Shown here in pieces: positions 44,162 to 56,204 of a stretch of DNA of 64,000 bases. The translations under genes were made by a program, and so were the position numbers. Source of the stretch: CBDAQR01 sp965199055 (lineage in GTDB: Bacteria; Pseudomonadota; Gammaproteobacteria; Pseudomonadales; Halieaceae); contig CBDAQR010000003.1 in the NCBI GenBank assembly GCA_965199055.1, positions 248,001-312,000 of the forward strand, given 5' to 3'. Position 1 is the first letter of the stretch; each line of letters opens with the position of its first letter. The notes beneath the pieces are model-generated. The model had not been told where the DNA came from. It searched no databases and saw only the letters and a program-made list of their open reading frames with translations.

Positions 44162-45436
44162 TCAGCCCGCGGCGGAGAGGGCTTGCTCCAGATCCGCCAG
44201 GATATCGTCGATATGTTCGATACCGATACTGAGACGAACCAGATCTTCGCTAACGCCCGCAGAGGCCAGCTCTTCCGGCCCCAGCTGACGATGAGTCGTG
44301 GACGCTGGATGGCAAGCCAGTGACTTGGCATCGCCAATGTTCACCAGGCGCACGACCAACTGCAGGGCGTCGATAAAGCGTGTTCCCGCTTCGAGTCCAC
44401 CTTTGATACCAAAACTGAGAATGCCGGAAGCACGCCCGCCCAACATGTCCTTGGCGAGCTGGTGATCCGAGTGACTGGCCAGTCCTGCATAACTCACCCA
44501 CTCGACCTTCTCGTGCTGCTCCAGATACTCTGCGACGCGCTGCGTATTCTCGCAGTGTCGGTCCATGCGCAGCGGCAGGGTCTCGATGCCCTGCAGTATC
44601 TGAAACGCGTTAAAAGGCGATAGTGCTGCGCCCATATTGCGCAATGGAACCACTCTGCAGCGACCAATGAATGCCGCCTCTCCCATTGCCTCGCTATACA
44701 CCACCCCGTGATAGGACGGATCTGGCTCATTCATCATGGGGAAGCGCTCGGCGTGCTCGGCCCAGGGAAACTTGCCCGAGTCCACGATCACACCGCCAAT
44801 GCTGGTGCCGTGGCCGCCCAGATATTTGGTGAGCGAATGCACGACAATATCGCAGCCGAGATCGAAGGGACGACACAGATAGGGACTGGCGACGGTATTG
44901 TCCACGATCACCGGAATGCCCCTTTCATGAGCCGCCTCCGCCAGGCGCTTGAGGTCGGTAAGATGACCGCCCGGATTACCAATAGTCTCGACAAATACTG
45001 CCTTGGTGTTTTCGTCGGCCAGCGCCAGCATGGCGTCGATATCGTCGTGCGCTGCGAAGCGCACCTCAACTCCCAGATTCGGCAGGGTGTGGGCAAAAAA
45101 GTTGTAGGTACCGCCATACAGCTTGCTCGAGCTGATAATGTTGTCGCCATTACGGGTGATGGCCTGAATGGCGTATGTAATGGCCGCCATGCCAGAGGCT
45201 ACCGCCAGCGCACCCACGCCCCCCTCCAGCGCCGCCATACGTAGCTCCAAGGCAGTATTGGTTGGATTGCCTATGCGGGTATAGATATTGCCCTCGACCT
45301 TGAGATCAAAGAGATCGGCGCCGTGCTGTGTATCGTCAAACGCGTAAGAGCTCGTCTGGTAAATGGGCACGGCGACAGCCTTGGTCGTGGGATCGGGCTC
45401 GTAACCCGCGTGAATAGCGAGGGTTTCCAGTTTCAT
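44162..45436 (-). CDS. metY: O-acetylhomoserine sulfhydrylase (MetY-type PLP enzyme)
   Basis: A 424-residue Cys/Met-metabolism PLP enzyme. It makes homocysteine from O-acetylhomoserine and sulfide. The start MKLETLAIHAGYEPD and the segment IYQTSSYAFDD, then YTRIGNPTN, are typical; PLP lysine is in VHSLTKYLGGHG near residue 210. Length above 420 with the insert YHGVVYSEAMGEAAF separates MetY from the shorter cystathionine gamma-synthases. ATG 45436 is preceded by AGAAAGGAG; the frame's upstream extension is not needed. No SAM riboswitch fold was seen in the short region up to the divergent M20 gene. Confidence 0.93.
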   Translation of the reverse strand: MKLETLAIHAGYEPDPTTKAVAVPIYQTSSYAFDDTQHGADLFDLKVEGNIYTRIGNPTNTALELRMAALEGGVGALAVASGMAAITYAIQAITRNGDNIISSSKLYGGTYNFFAHTLPNLGVEVRFAAHDDIDAMLALADENTKAVFVETIGNPGGHLTDLKRLAEAAHERGIPVIVDNTVASPYLCRPFDLGCDIVVHSLTKYLGGHGTSIGGVIVDSGKFPWAEHAERFPMMNEPDPSYHGVVYSEAMGEAAFIGRCRVVPLRNMGAALSPFNAFQILQGIETLPLRMDRHCENTQRVAEYLEQHEKVEWVSYAGLASHSDHQLAKDMLGGRASGILSFGIKGGLEAGTRFIDALQLVVRLVNIGDAKSLACHPASTTHRQLGPEELASAGVSEDLVRLSIGIEHIDDILADLEQALSAAG

Positions 45437-45541
45437 GATGACTCCTTTCTCTGCGGACTCCATAGTGTGGACCATGAATCGGTATTCGGCACGGAGTTTC
45501 GGGGCTATTATTACGTGAAATAACAACGGTACCTAAGACCC

Positions 45542-46987
45542 ATGTTTAGATTGATGAAGACGGCACACGTACTCCTACTCTCTACCCTTCTGTCCGGCTG
45601 GGTAGTCGCACAACCCGCGCGCGAGATTGTCGATGCGTCCATCGACGCCCGCGCAGGCGATTACCGAGAGATGGCGAATCTGATCTGGCAATGGGCCGAA
45701 GTCGGCTACCAGGAGACGCGCAGTAGCGCGCTGCTCCAGGATGCGCTCAGCGCAGAGGGATTTAGCATCGAACACGGCGTGGCGAACATCCCGACGGCGT
45801 TTGTCGCCAGCTATGGTAGCGGCAAGCCGGTCATCGGCATTCTGGCTGAATTCGATGCCCTACCGGGCGTATCCCAGCAAGCCATCCCAGAGCGCAAACC
45901 CGTTCCCGGAGGCAAGGCGGGCCACGCCTGCGGCCATCACCTGTTTGGCGTCGGGTCTGCGGCGGCAGCTATAGCCGCGAAACACTGGCTAGAGCAAACG
46001 GGCGGCAAGGGAACAATCAGACTTTATGGCACCCCCGCGGAGGAAGGCGGCTCCGGCAAAGTCTACATGGTCCGTGAGGGGTTGTTTGAGGACGTGGACA
46101 CGGTCATTCATTGGCATTCCAGTGATCAAAACAAGGCCGTGCCAGGTACCACCCTGGCAAACCGTTCGGCCAAATTCCGATTCACCGGGGTCGCATCGCA
46201 CGCCGCGGCCGCACCTGAACGCGGTCGCTCAGCCCTCGATGCAGTGGAAGCCATGAATATGATGGTGAACATGCTGCGCGAGCACGTCCCTACCACCACC
46301 CGCATTCACTATGTGATTACCGATGGCGGGCTGGCACCTAACGTGGTGCCGGAAAAGGCGGAAGTCTTTTATTACGTGAGAGCGCCGGACCCACAAGAAC
46401 TGCGCCCGATCTGGTCATGGGTGGAAAATGCCGCTCGCGGCGCAGCCCTCGGCACAGACACTTCCGTCGATTGGGAAATCATTCACGGCAATTACAATAT
46501 CCTGCCCAATGTAACGCTGGCGCGGGTCATGCATGACAGTCTGACCACCTATGGCGGCATTGAGTACAACGACGAAGAACAGCGCTTCGCTGAGCAGTTG
46601 GTAGAGACGTATCAGGGTACGCCCAAGCGTAAGCTGGGCTCGGAGAAAACTATTGTTGAGTTCACCGAGGCCATCGACCCGGGCATGGGATCGTCCGATG
46701 TCGGCGACGTGAGTTGGATGGCACCAACAGTCGGCCTGGCCACCGCCACCTGGGTACCGGGCACCTCCGCACACACCTGGCAGGCTGTGGCAGCCGGCGG
46801 CACCAGTATTGGCGAAAAAGGCATGCTACTGGCTGCCAGAAGCATGGGACTGACGGCTGTGGCTCTATTCAAAAATCCCGACATCATCGCGCAAGCACGG
46901 GTCGAATGGGAGCAAAGACAAGGCGAGGATTTCGACTACCAGCCATTACTGGGTAACCGCCCGCCGCCGCTGGATTATCGAAAGTAA
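45542..46987 (+). CDS. M20-family amidohydrolase, secreted (AbgB-like)
   Basis: A 481-residue metallo-amidohydrolase with a signal peptide (TAHVLLLSTLLSGWVVAQ). Metal ligands are visible in LAEFDALPG, KAGHACGHHLFGVGS and GTPAEEGGSGKVYMV, followed by the lid domain with FTGVASHAAAAPERGRSALD. This is the pattern of p-aminobenzoyl-glutamate hydrolase subunit B and related aminoacylases. The signal peptide is less usual and suggests periplasmic hydrolysis of N-acyl amino acids or folate breakdown products. Start could also be the ATG four codons later. Divergent from metY. Confidence 0.9.
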   Translation: MFRLMKTAHVLLLSTLLSGWVVAQPAREIVDASIDARAGDYREMANLIWQWAEVGYQETRSSALLQDALSAEGFSIEHGVANIPTAFVASYGSGKPVIGILAEFDALPGVSQQAIPERKPVPGGKAGHACGHHLFGVGSAAAAIAAKHWLEQTGGKGTIRLYGTPAEEGGSGKVYMVREGLFEDVDTVIHWHSSDQNKAVPGTTLANRSAKFRFTGVASHAAAAPERGRSALDAVEAMNMMVNMLREHVPTTTRIHYVITDGGLAPNVVPEKAEVFYYVRAPDPQELRPIWSWVENAARGAALGTDTSVDWEIIHGNYNILPNVTLARVMHDSLTTYGGIEYNDEEQRFAEQLVETYQGTPKRKLGSEKTIVEFTEAIDPGMGSSDVGDVSWMAPTVGLATATWVPGTSAHTWQAVAAGGTSIGEKGMLLAARSMGLTAVALFKNPDIIAQARVEWEQRQGEDFDYQPLLGNRPPPLDYRK

Positions 46988-46988
46988 G

Positions 46989-47846
46989 TCAGTTGTGAAT
47001 GCGCTGGGGATGGGTGTATACCGTCGCCCTGCCCTCGCGCACAAACCCGCACAGCGTGACACCAAAACGCTCCGCCACCTCAATTGCGAGGGATGTCGGC
47101 GCCGACACGGCCAGCACCACCTCGACGCCGCTACGCACCGCTTTGAGTACCATCTCCAAACTCAGACGACTGGACAATACCGCCCCACAGCCCCGCAAAC
47201 TGCCACGCTCGAGCAGTGCCATGCCTATGGCTTTGTCTAGCGCATTGTGTCGCCCCAGGTCTTCTGCCACCGACAGCAGGGAAGCCTCACGGTCGAAAAC
47301 AGCCGCCGCGTGCGAGCCACCGGTTTCCTGAAACACGCGTTGCTCTGATCCCATTTGCAACATCAGTTCATCGAACGTTTCCGCGGCAAGCGAAAGCGTC
47401 TGCGCCACCGGCTCGAGACCCAGCGCATTGTCGTCGAGAATCTCGCGTGGGCCGCACAAACCACAGGAACTATTGATAACCTGATTCTTGCGCAGACTCT
47501 GCGCCTTCGCTGGATCTTTGAGTTGCAGTCGAATGACACCGGGGTCATCTTCGCAGAACGCCGCGCTGCGGATATCGTCGAGTGCGCGCACAATGCCTTC
47601 GGAAAGCGCGAAGCCGAGCGCCAGCGACAAGGCTTCGGGATGTTGCTCATCGCCCAGCAAACCGTCCTCGGCGGTGTATCCATGACTGGTTTCGGGATCG
47701 CTGGTCGGTGTCCACATCAACAGATAGCTGCCCACGTCGACCACATCAATGCCCAGGGCATCCTCCTCCACCACCAGGCAATCTTCCCGGGTTGAGCCCG
47801 TCGGCGTGAAGCGTTGCGCGTTGACGCGTTTGACACCGCGCTTCAA
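46989..47846 (-). CDS. fdhD: Formate dehydrogenase accessory sulfurtransferase FdhD
   Basis: A 285-residue protein that transfers sulfur to the bis-MGD molybdenum cofactor of formate dehydrogenase. Its two reactive cysteines are Cys128 and Cys131 (NSSCGLCGPREIL). Other conserved parts are TGGSHAAAVFD, EDLGRHNALDKAIG and VSAPTSLAIEVAER. The start is TTG 47846, overlapping the ubiX TGA (TTGA); no ATG or GTG lies nearby in frame. No formate dehydrogenase structural gene is in the window. Confidence 0.95.
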   Translation of the reverse strand: MKRGVKRVNAQRFTPTGSTREDCLVVEEDALGIDVVDVGSYLLMWTPTSDPETSHGYTAEDGLLGDEQHPEALSLALGFALSEGIVRALDDIRSAAFCEDDPGVIRLQLKDPAKAQSLRKNQVINSSCGLCGPREILDDNALGLEPVAQTLSLAAETFDELMLQMGSEQRVFQETGGSHAAAVFDREASLLSVAEDLGRHNALDKAIGMALLERGSLRGCGAVLSSRLSLEMVLKAVRSGVEVVLAVSAPTSLAIEVAERFGVTLCGFVREGRATVYTHPQRIHN

Positions 47847-48414
47847 CGGCGCGACCCACCCCAGCGCTTGAATAACTCGTTATCAATACCAAACTGATCG
47901 AGCAGCCGGCCAACCGTATGATCGACAATATCGTCAACGCTTTTCGGCTCCTGATAAAACGCCGGCACCGGCGGCATGATCACCGCCCCACACTCCGCTG
48001 CCTGCACCTGCAAGCGCAGATGACCCAAATGAAGTGGAGTTTCGCGCACCACCAGCACCAGCTTACGCTGCTCCTTGAGGACCACATCGGCGGCACGCAC
48101 CAACAAATTGTCGGCGTGGGAATTGGCTACGCCTGATAAGGTTTTGATGCTGCAGGGCACGATCATCATGCCGTCGGTCTGAAAAGAACCGCTGGCAATA
48201 CTCGCCGCCAGATTGGCGTCGCTGTGACAGACATCGGCCAGCGCCTGGATAGCTTCGACCTTGTAATCCGTCTCCACGGCAATATTCACTTTTGCCCCTT
48301 CCGACAGAATGAGATGGGTTTCCACCTCCTCCAGAGTCGCGAGAAACTCCAGCGCGCGTATGCCGTAGATAACGCCAGAGGCGCCGGTAATGCCAATAAT
48401 CAAACGCTTGTTCG

Positions 48415-48418
<4 letters not shown>
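47843..48418 (-). CDS. ubiX: Flavin prenyltransferase UbiX
   Basis: A 191-residue enzyme that attaches a dimethylallyl group to FMN to make prenyl-FMN, the cofactor of UbiD decarboxylase in ubiquinone synthesis. FMN site LIIGITGASGVIYGIR near the N-terminus, then MIVPCSIKTLSGVANSHADN and LVVRETPLHLGHL, and MPPVPAFYQ. ATG 48418 overlaps the dnaE stop (ATGA); the longer open frame is dnaE sequence. No ubiD in the window. Confidence 0.97.
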
Positions 48419-51897
<3,479 letters not shown>

Positions 51898-51906
51898 GGA
51901 CCTAGT

Positions 51907-52515
51907 TTACTCCCCGTCCCGACCTTCCAACAAATCTCGCACTGGCGCAAAGGAGCGCCGATGCAAAGGCGTCACTCCATGCTGTTGCAGCGCTTGCAGA
52001 TGAGCGCGCGTCGGATAGCCCTTGTGCTGTGCCAACCCATAGCCGGGATACTGCTTGTCGAACGCCACCATTTCGCCATCCCGTTGCACCTTGGCGAGAA
52101 TGGATGCCGCAGCGATTGCCGGCACCCTATCGTCGCCTTTAACTATGGGTTCGGATGCGTAATGCCAACGCGGCAAGCGGTTGCCGTCGACCAGAACATA
52201 TTCTGGTTGCACCTCAAGCGACTCCACGGCGCGCTTCATCGCCAGCATGCTGGCGTGGAGGATATTGAGTTCATCAATCTCGGCCACACTGGCGCGCGCA
52301 ACAGACCAGCTCAGGGCATGCGCGCGGATCACCTCGGCCAGATTGTCTCGCTGAGACTCGCTGAGTTTCTTGGAATCACGTAGACCGTCTATCGGCCGGT
52401 CCGGATCGAGAATCACTGCGGCGGCCACAACGTCGCCGGCGAGCGGCCCGCGCCCTACTTCGTCGACACCAGCCAGTAGCCGGGTCGAATAGGTATCTGC
52501 AAAAAGATCGTCTAT
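51907..52515 (-). CDS. rnhB: Ribonuclease HII, non-canonical start codon
   Basis: RNase HII nicks RNA-DNA junctions such as single ribonucleotides. The catalytic Asp-Glu lies in AGVDEVGRGPLAG, followed by DSKKLSESQRD, LVDGNRLPRW and AASILAKVQRD, so the active site is complete. The frame has no ATG, GTG or TTG between the fabZ stop (same frame) and this motif. The first such codon, GTG at 52428, would remove the catalytic residues. Homology of length points to ATA at 52515 (202 aa, E. coli has 198) or CTG at 52476. Coupled re-initiation after fabZ is likely. The canonical lpxA and lpxB are missing upstream. Confidence 0.9.
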   Translation of the reverse strand: MDDLFADTYSTRLLAGVDEVGRGPLAGDVVAAAVILDPDRPIDGLRDSKKLSESQRDNLAEVIRAHALSWSVARASVAEIDELNILHASMLAMKRAVESLEVQPEYVLVDGNRLPRWHYASEPIVKGDDRVPAIAAASILAKVQRDGEMVAFDKQYPGYGLAQHKGYPTRAHLQALQQHGVTPLHRRSFAPVRDLLEGRDGE

Positions 52516-52527
52516 GACGGGTCCGCG

Positions 52528-52962
52528 CTAGCGATCAGCGCAGAGAATCGTGGCTGAGGCACACAATTGATCATCAACATCGGCGCTCACCTCAAATTTC
52601 CAGATACCGCGGCGATCCGACAAGACTTTAGAGCGCAGCATAAGGCGGTCGCCGGGCACAACCGGTCGTTTAAAGCGCAGGTTGTCAGCGCCTACGAACA
52701 GATACATGGATCCATCTGCAGGCTTTTTATCCATGGTCTTGAAACCCAGTATACCCGATGCCTGCGCCATGGCTTCCACTGTGAGTACGCCAGGGAAAAC
52801 AGCCTTGTCCGGGAAGTGTCCCTGAAACAGCTGCTCGTTATAGCTGATGTTCTTATACGCGACGATGGACTCGCCGAGATTCAGCTCAACCACCCGGTCC
52901 ACCAACAGAAAGGGGTACCGATGCGGCAGGTACTGCTGAATCTCTTCGATGTCCATAAGCAT
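52528..52962 (-). CDS. fabZ: 3-hydroxyacyl-ACP dehydratase FabZ
   Basis: A 144-residue hot-dog enzyme that dehydrates (3R)-hydroxyacyl-ACP in fatty-acid elongation. Active-site His and Glu are in LPHRYPFLLVDRV (about residue 15) and FPGVLTVEAMAQASG (about residue 60). Length fits E. coli FabZ. Two ATGs (52962 and 52956) are possible. In E. coli the gene lies between lpxD and lpxA; here it lies directly between skp and rnhB. Confidence 0.97.
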   Translation of the reverse strand: MLMDIEEIQQYLPHRYPFLLVDRVVELNLGESIVAYKNISYNEQLFQGHFPDKAVFPGVLTVEAMAQASGILGFKTMDKKPADGSMYLFVGADNLRFKRPVVPGDRLMLRSKVLSDRRGIWKFEVSADVDDQLCASATILCADR

Positions 52963-52964
52963 AT

Positions 52965-53492
52965 TTATTCCGCAGCCGCCGCTTGCTGGTTGAGCTTATC
53001 GGTCACCTTGGCGGTAATGCTAAAGCCATTGTCGGCGTGAATCACAGCACTGCGCTGAATCAACAGGCCAATACCTTCGCTCTGAATCAGGTCGCGCAGT
53101 ACCGCCTGGACTTTGGGGGTCATCTCTTGCAGCAGGCGCTGGCCCAACTCTTGTTCAGCCTGCTGAAGCTTGCGCAGCACGTGCTCCAAATCAGCGTTCT
53201 TGTTAGCCAGACGCTTACGGGCCGCTTGCTGCTGCTCGGCGCTCATGACCGCAATATCGTTCTGCAACTCTTTGATCAAATCTTCTCGCTCGGCTTGCAG
53301 ACGATCAAGTTCGGCCTTGTCGGCTTTATAATCTTCTCCCTCGCGAAGACCATTCAGCCGCTGCTGCGCCTCGTCGGTCTGAAAGATGGCCTCCTCCAGG
53401 TTAACCACCGCGATACGGCCCTGTGCAGACGCCATCATTGGCAGCATGACAAGCGCCAGGCCAGCAATAATTAGTTTCGTAAATCTAGACAC
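52965..53492 (-). CDS. skp: Periplasmic chaperone Skp (OmpH family)
   Basis: A 175-residue protein with a signal peptide (SRFTKLIIAGLALVMLPMMASA) and a long charged coiled-coil (residues about 40-130) that forms the tentacles holding unfolded outer-membrane proteins; RIAVVNLEEAIFQTDEAQ is the conserved body start. I chose GTG 53492 since GGAGAG lies six bases upstream; the upstream TTG has no such site. Placed directly after bamA, its partner pathway. Confidence 0.93.
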   Translation of the reverse strand: MSRFTKLIIAGLALVMLPMMASAQGRIAVVNLEEAIFQTDEAQQRLNGLREGEDYKADKAELDRLQAEREDLIKELQNDIAVMSAEQQQAARKRLANKNADLEHVLRKLQQAEQELGQRLLQEMTPKVQAVLRDLIQSEGIGLLIQRSAVIHADNGFSITAKVTDKLNQQAAAAE

Positions 53493-53524
53493 GTTTCTCT
53501 CCGTCTTATCTTGCAAATTTTGTA

Positions 53525-56164
53525 TTAGAAGCCGCGACCAATGGTGAACTGGAACACTTCTTCTTCATCGAAGTCACCGGCATTCATCGGCTTGGCCAGG
53601 CTGAATGTCAAAGGACCAAAGCCAGTAATCCAGCTCACCCCGATACCGACTGAATACCTGATCTCGTTAAAATCTATATCGTAGCACTGGCGCTGTGTAG
53701 AACGGCAGTTGGTACTGAATACGTTACCCGCGTCGACAAAAAAGGCCGAGCGAATCTGACGCTGGTCCTTGATAAATGGAAGCGGGAATATTAACTCAAC
53801 TCCGCCCTCGACAAGAACGTTGCCGCCGAAGGGATCGGGGTTATCATTCACCTGGCCAACAATCAGTCCATCCCGAGATACGTAGCCCACCAGGTCTCTG
53901 TCGGGACCACCCACCTCGGTGGCAGGACAGGCTTCAGCACCCGACGCCACGCAGTCCTCATCCAGCTCGGTGACCGGCTGGGAAATCTCGTACAGCAACG
54001 CAGGCGTACTCTGGGGACCGAGCGTATTGCTTTCGTAACCGCGCACCGAGCCAAAGCCACCGGCAAAGAAGTGCTCGTAGAAAGGCAGCTCAGCGGTATC
54101 GCCATAACCGTCACCGTAGCCCAGCTCGGTGCGGAACTTGAGGGTCCAGCGATTGGCGATCGGGTAGTAATACTCGCCCCGGTAGGTCAGTTTATAGAAT
54201 TCCAAATCCGAGCCCGGCGCAGACACTTCAAGCGCTACCGAGTTCGAAGCACCCCGCGTCGCAAAGCGACCGCGGTTGAGGGTGGACTGAATCCAGGACC
54301 CGGTGATCGTGTAGTTCAGGTACTCATCGCCATTCAGATCGATGAAGCCAGGCTCTGAGGGCGGGGTATAAAAGCCGGGTATAAAGTCGGGATCGGTCGG
54401 ATCGGTCGGGGGTACGGGAAACAGCTCTTCGACATCGGTGTACAAGTCAGTGCCCGGTACCAGCGTGCTTTCATAGTATTCATCAACACCCGAGATCAAG
54501 CGTGGGCTGGCCTGAATTTCCTGCACCGCGTAGCGACCCACGGTAATCTCCGTGTTGGAGGCACCGAGGCTAACGCCAATGCGCTGCGTTTCGCTAATCG
54601 GATAGCCGAAATTAACGGTGCCACCGATGGTATCGGTGGAGTAACGCGCCACGTTGATTTCATCCAGGTCGGTGGCACGGTAGAAGATCGAGAAACCGCG
54701 GCTGACACCATCTTCCGTAAAATAGGGGTTGGTGTAACTGAAGTTGTAAAAATCCTGGTACTTGGACGAATTGGCACCGATACCCACCCGCTTGCCGCTA
54801 CCCAGGAAGTTATCCTGCTGCAGGTTCAGTCCAAGGATAAGGCCTGTGCCCTGTGCGTAACCGAAACTGGCGCCAATGCTACCCGACGACTGCTCTTCGA
54901 CCTCGAATTCAACGTCGATGAGGTCATCGTGGCCTGGCACCTCAGGTGTCTCCACGGTGGCTTGCTTGAAGAAACCCAGCCGCTCCAGACGTATGCGGGA
55001 GGCCTCGATCGCCTGGGAGGACGCCGATGCACCTTCCATCTGCCGCATTTCGCGCCGCAGGACTTCGTCGACGGTTTTGGTGTTGCCGTGGAAAGAAATG
55101 CGGCGCACATAGGTACGTTTGCCGGGGTCAATGAAGAACTTCATCGCCACGCTATTGTCTTCTTCGTCAATCTCGGGAATACCGGTGACCTTGGCGAAGT
55201 TGTAGCCCTCATTCCCCAAGCGTTGGGTGAGGTACTCCTCCGTATTGGTCACCAGCCCCTGGGAGTAGGTCTGGCCTTCGCGCACCAACAGGAAACGCCG
55301 CAAGTCTTCTTCGGGCAGCACCAGGTCACCGGACAGATCCACATCACTGACGGAGTAAACTTCGCCTTCTGTGATATTGGCGGTGATGTAAACCGCGTCC
55401 TTCTCGGGGCTCACCGAGACCTGCGTCGAGTCGATACGAAACTGCAGATAGCCGCGGTCCATATACCATGAGGTCAGTGTTTCCAGGTCACCGCTGAGTT
55501 TTTCACGGGAGTATTTGTCATCCCCCATGATCCAGGATAACCAGTGGGTACTCTTGAGCTCGAACAGGTCTGACAAATCATCGTCATCAAACACCGTGTT
55601 ACCCACGATATTGATGTGTTTGATATTGGCGACATTCCCCTCATTCACATCGATGCTGATCGCCACCCGATTGCGCGGCTCGGGAATCACTTCGGTATCG
55701 ATTGAGGCGTCATAACGGCCTTGCTGCACGTACTGACGCTGTAACTCCATCTGCATGCCTTCCAGCGTCGAACGACGGAACACCTGGCCCTCCGACAGGC
55801 CGGCGCCCTTCAGGCCGTCAAGCAGGGCTTCTGTTTCGATGGCCTCGTTACCCTCGATCGTGATCTCAGAGATACTGGGCCGCTCAGCGACCATGATCAC
55901 CAATACATTGCCATCGCGTCCGATCTGGATATCGTCGAAATTGCCGGTTGCGAACAGTGATCGTGCCGACGCACGAATCAGGCTCTGATCGGCGACGTCG
56001 CCCACTGCCACGGGGATGGAGGCAAAAACGGAGCCGGCAGAGATGCGCTGCAAACCCTCGACCCGGATATCGGATACGATGAAATCCTGGGCGCGGGCGG
56101 TCGTGGCCAGCAGTGGGAACGCCACTACCAGGCAGAGAACAGCGAGTTTTTGCAAGCGCGTCAT
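53525..56164 (-). CDS. bamA: Outer membrane protein assembly factor BamA
   Basis: About 879 residues. Signal peptide LQKLAVLCLVVAFPLLATTARA, then five POTRA domains (residues about 25-425) and a C-terminal 16-strand barrel (conserved GFGSVRGYESNTLGP and final QFTIGRGF with terminal Phe). It is 70 residues longer than E. coli BamA; extra loops include a Pro/Asp-rich segment near 54360-54460 and a loop with two cysteines near 53930-53960. Start at ATG 56164; a GTG 12 codons earlier is possible. Confidence 0.95.
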   Translation of the reverse strand: MTRLQKLAVLCLVVAFPLLATTARAQDFIVSDIRVEGLQRISAGSVFASIPVAVGDVADQSLIRASARSLFATGNFDDIQIGRDGNVLVIMVAERPSISEITIEGNEAIETEALLDGLKGAGLSEGQVFRRSTLEGMQMELQRQYVQQGRYDASIDTEVIPEPRNRVAISIDVNEGNVANIKHINIVGNTVFDDDDLSDLFELKSTHWLSWIMGDDKYSREKLSGDLETLTSWYMDRGYLQFRIDSTQVSVSPEKDAVYITANITEGEVYSVSDVDLSGDLVLPEEDLRRFLLVREGQTYSQGLVTNTEEYLTQRLGNEGYNFAKVTGIPEIDEEDNSVAMKFFIDPGKRTYVRRISFHGNTKTVDEVLRREMRQMEGASASSQAIEASRIRLERLGFFKQATVETPEVPGHDDLIDVEFEVEEQSSGSIGASFGYAQGTGLILGLNLQQDNFLGSGKRVGIGANSSKYQDFYNFSYTNPYFTEDGVSRGFSIFYRATDLDEINVARYSTDTIGGTVNFGYPISETQRIGVSLGASNTEITVGRYAVQEIQASPRLISGVDEYYESTLVPGTDLYTDVEELFPVPPTDPTDPDFIPGFYTPPSEPGFIDLNGDEYLNYTITGSWIQSTLNRGRFATRGASNSVALEVSAPGSDLEFYKLTYRGEYYYPIANRWTLKFRTELGYGDGYGDTAELPFYEHFFAGGFGSVRGYESNTLGPQSTPALLYEISQPVTELDEDCVASGAEACPATEVGGPDRDLVGYVSRDGLIVGQVNDNPDPFGGNVLVEGGVELIFPLPFIKDQRQIRSAFFVDAGNVFSTNCRSTQRQCYDIDFNEIRYSVGIGVSWITGFGPLTFSLAKPMNAGDFDEEEVFQFTIGRGF

Positions 56165-56204
56165 TGAGAACTTGTTTGTCTTTATCTTATCGTCCGACAC
56201 CGAC

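Noticed and set aside
45437..45541. SAM riboswitch before metY
   Set aside because: The region is only 105 bases, shared with a divergent gene, and no conserved SAM-binding core or terminator/antiterminator pair was seen.
51907..52428. rnhB starting at GTG 52428
   Set aside because: It would lack the catalytic DEVGRG motif, which is encoded just upstream in the same open frame.
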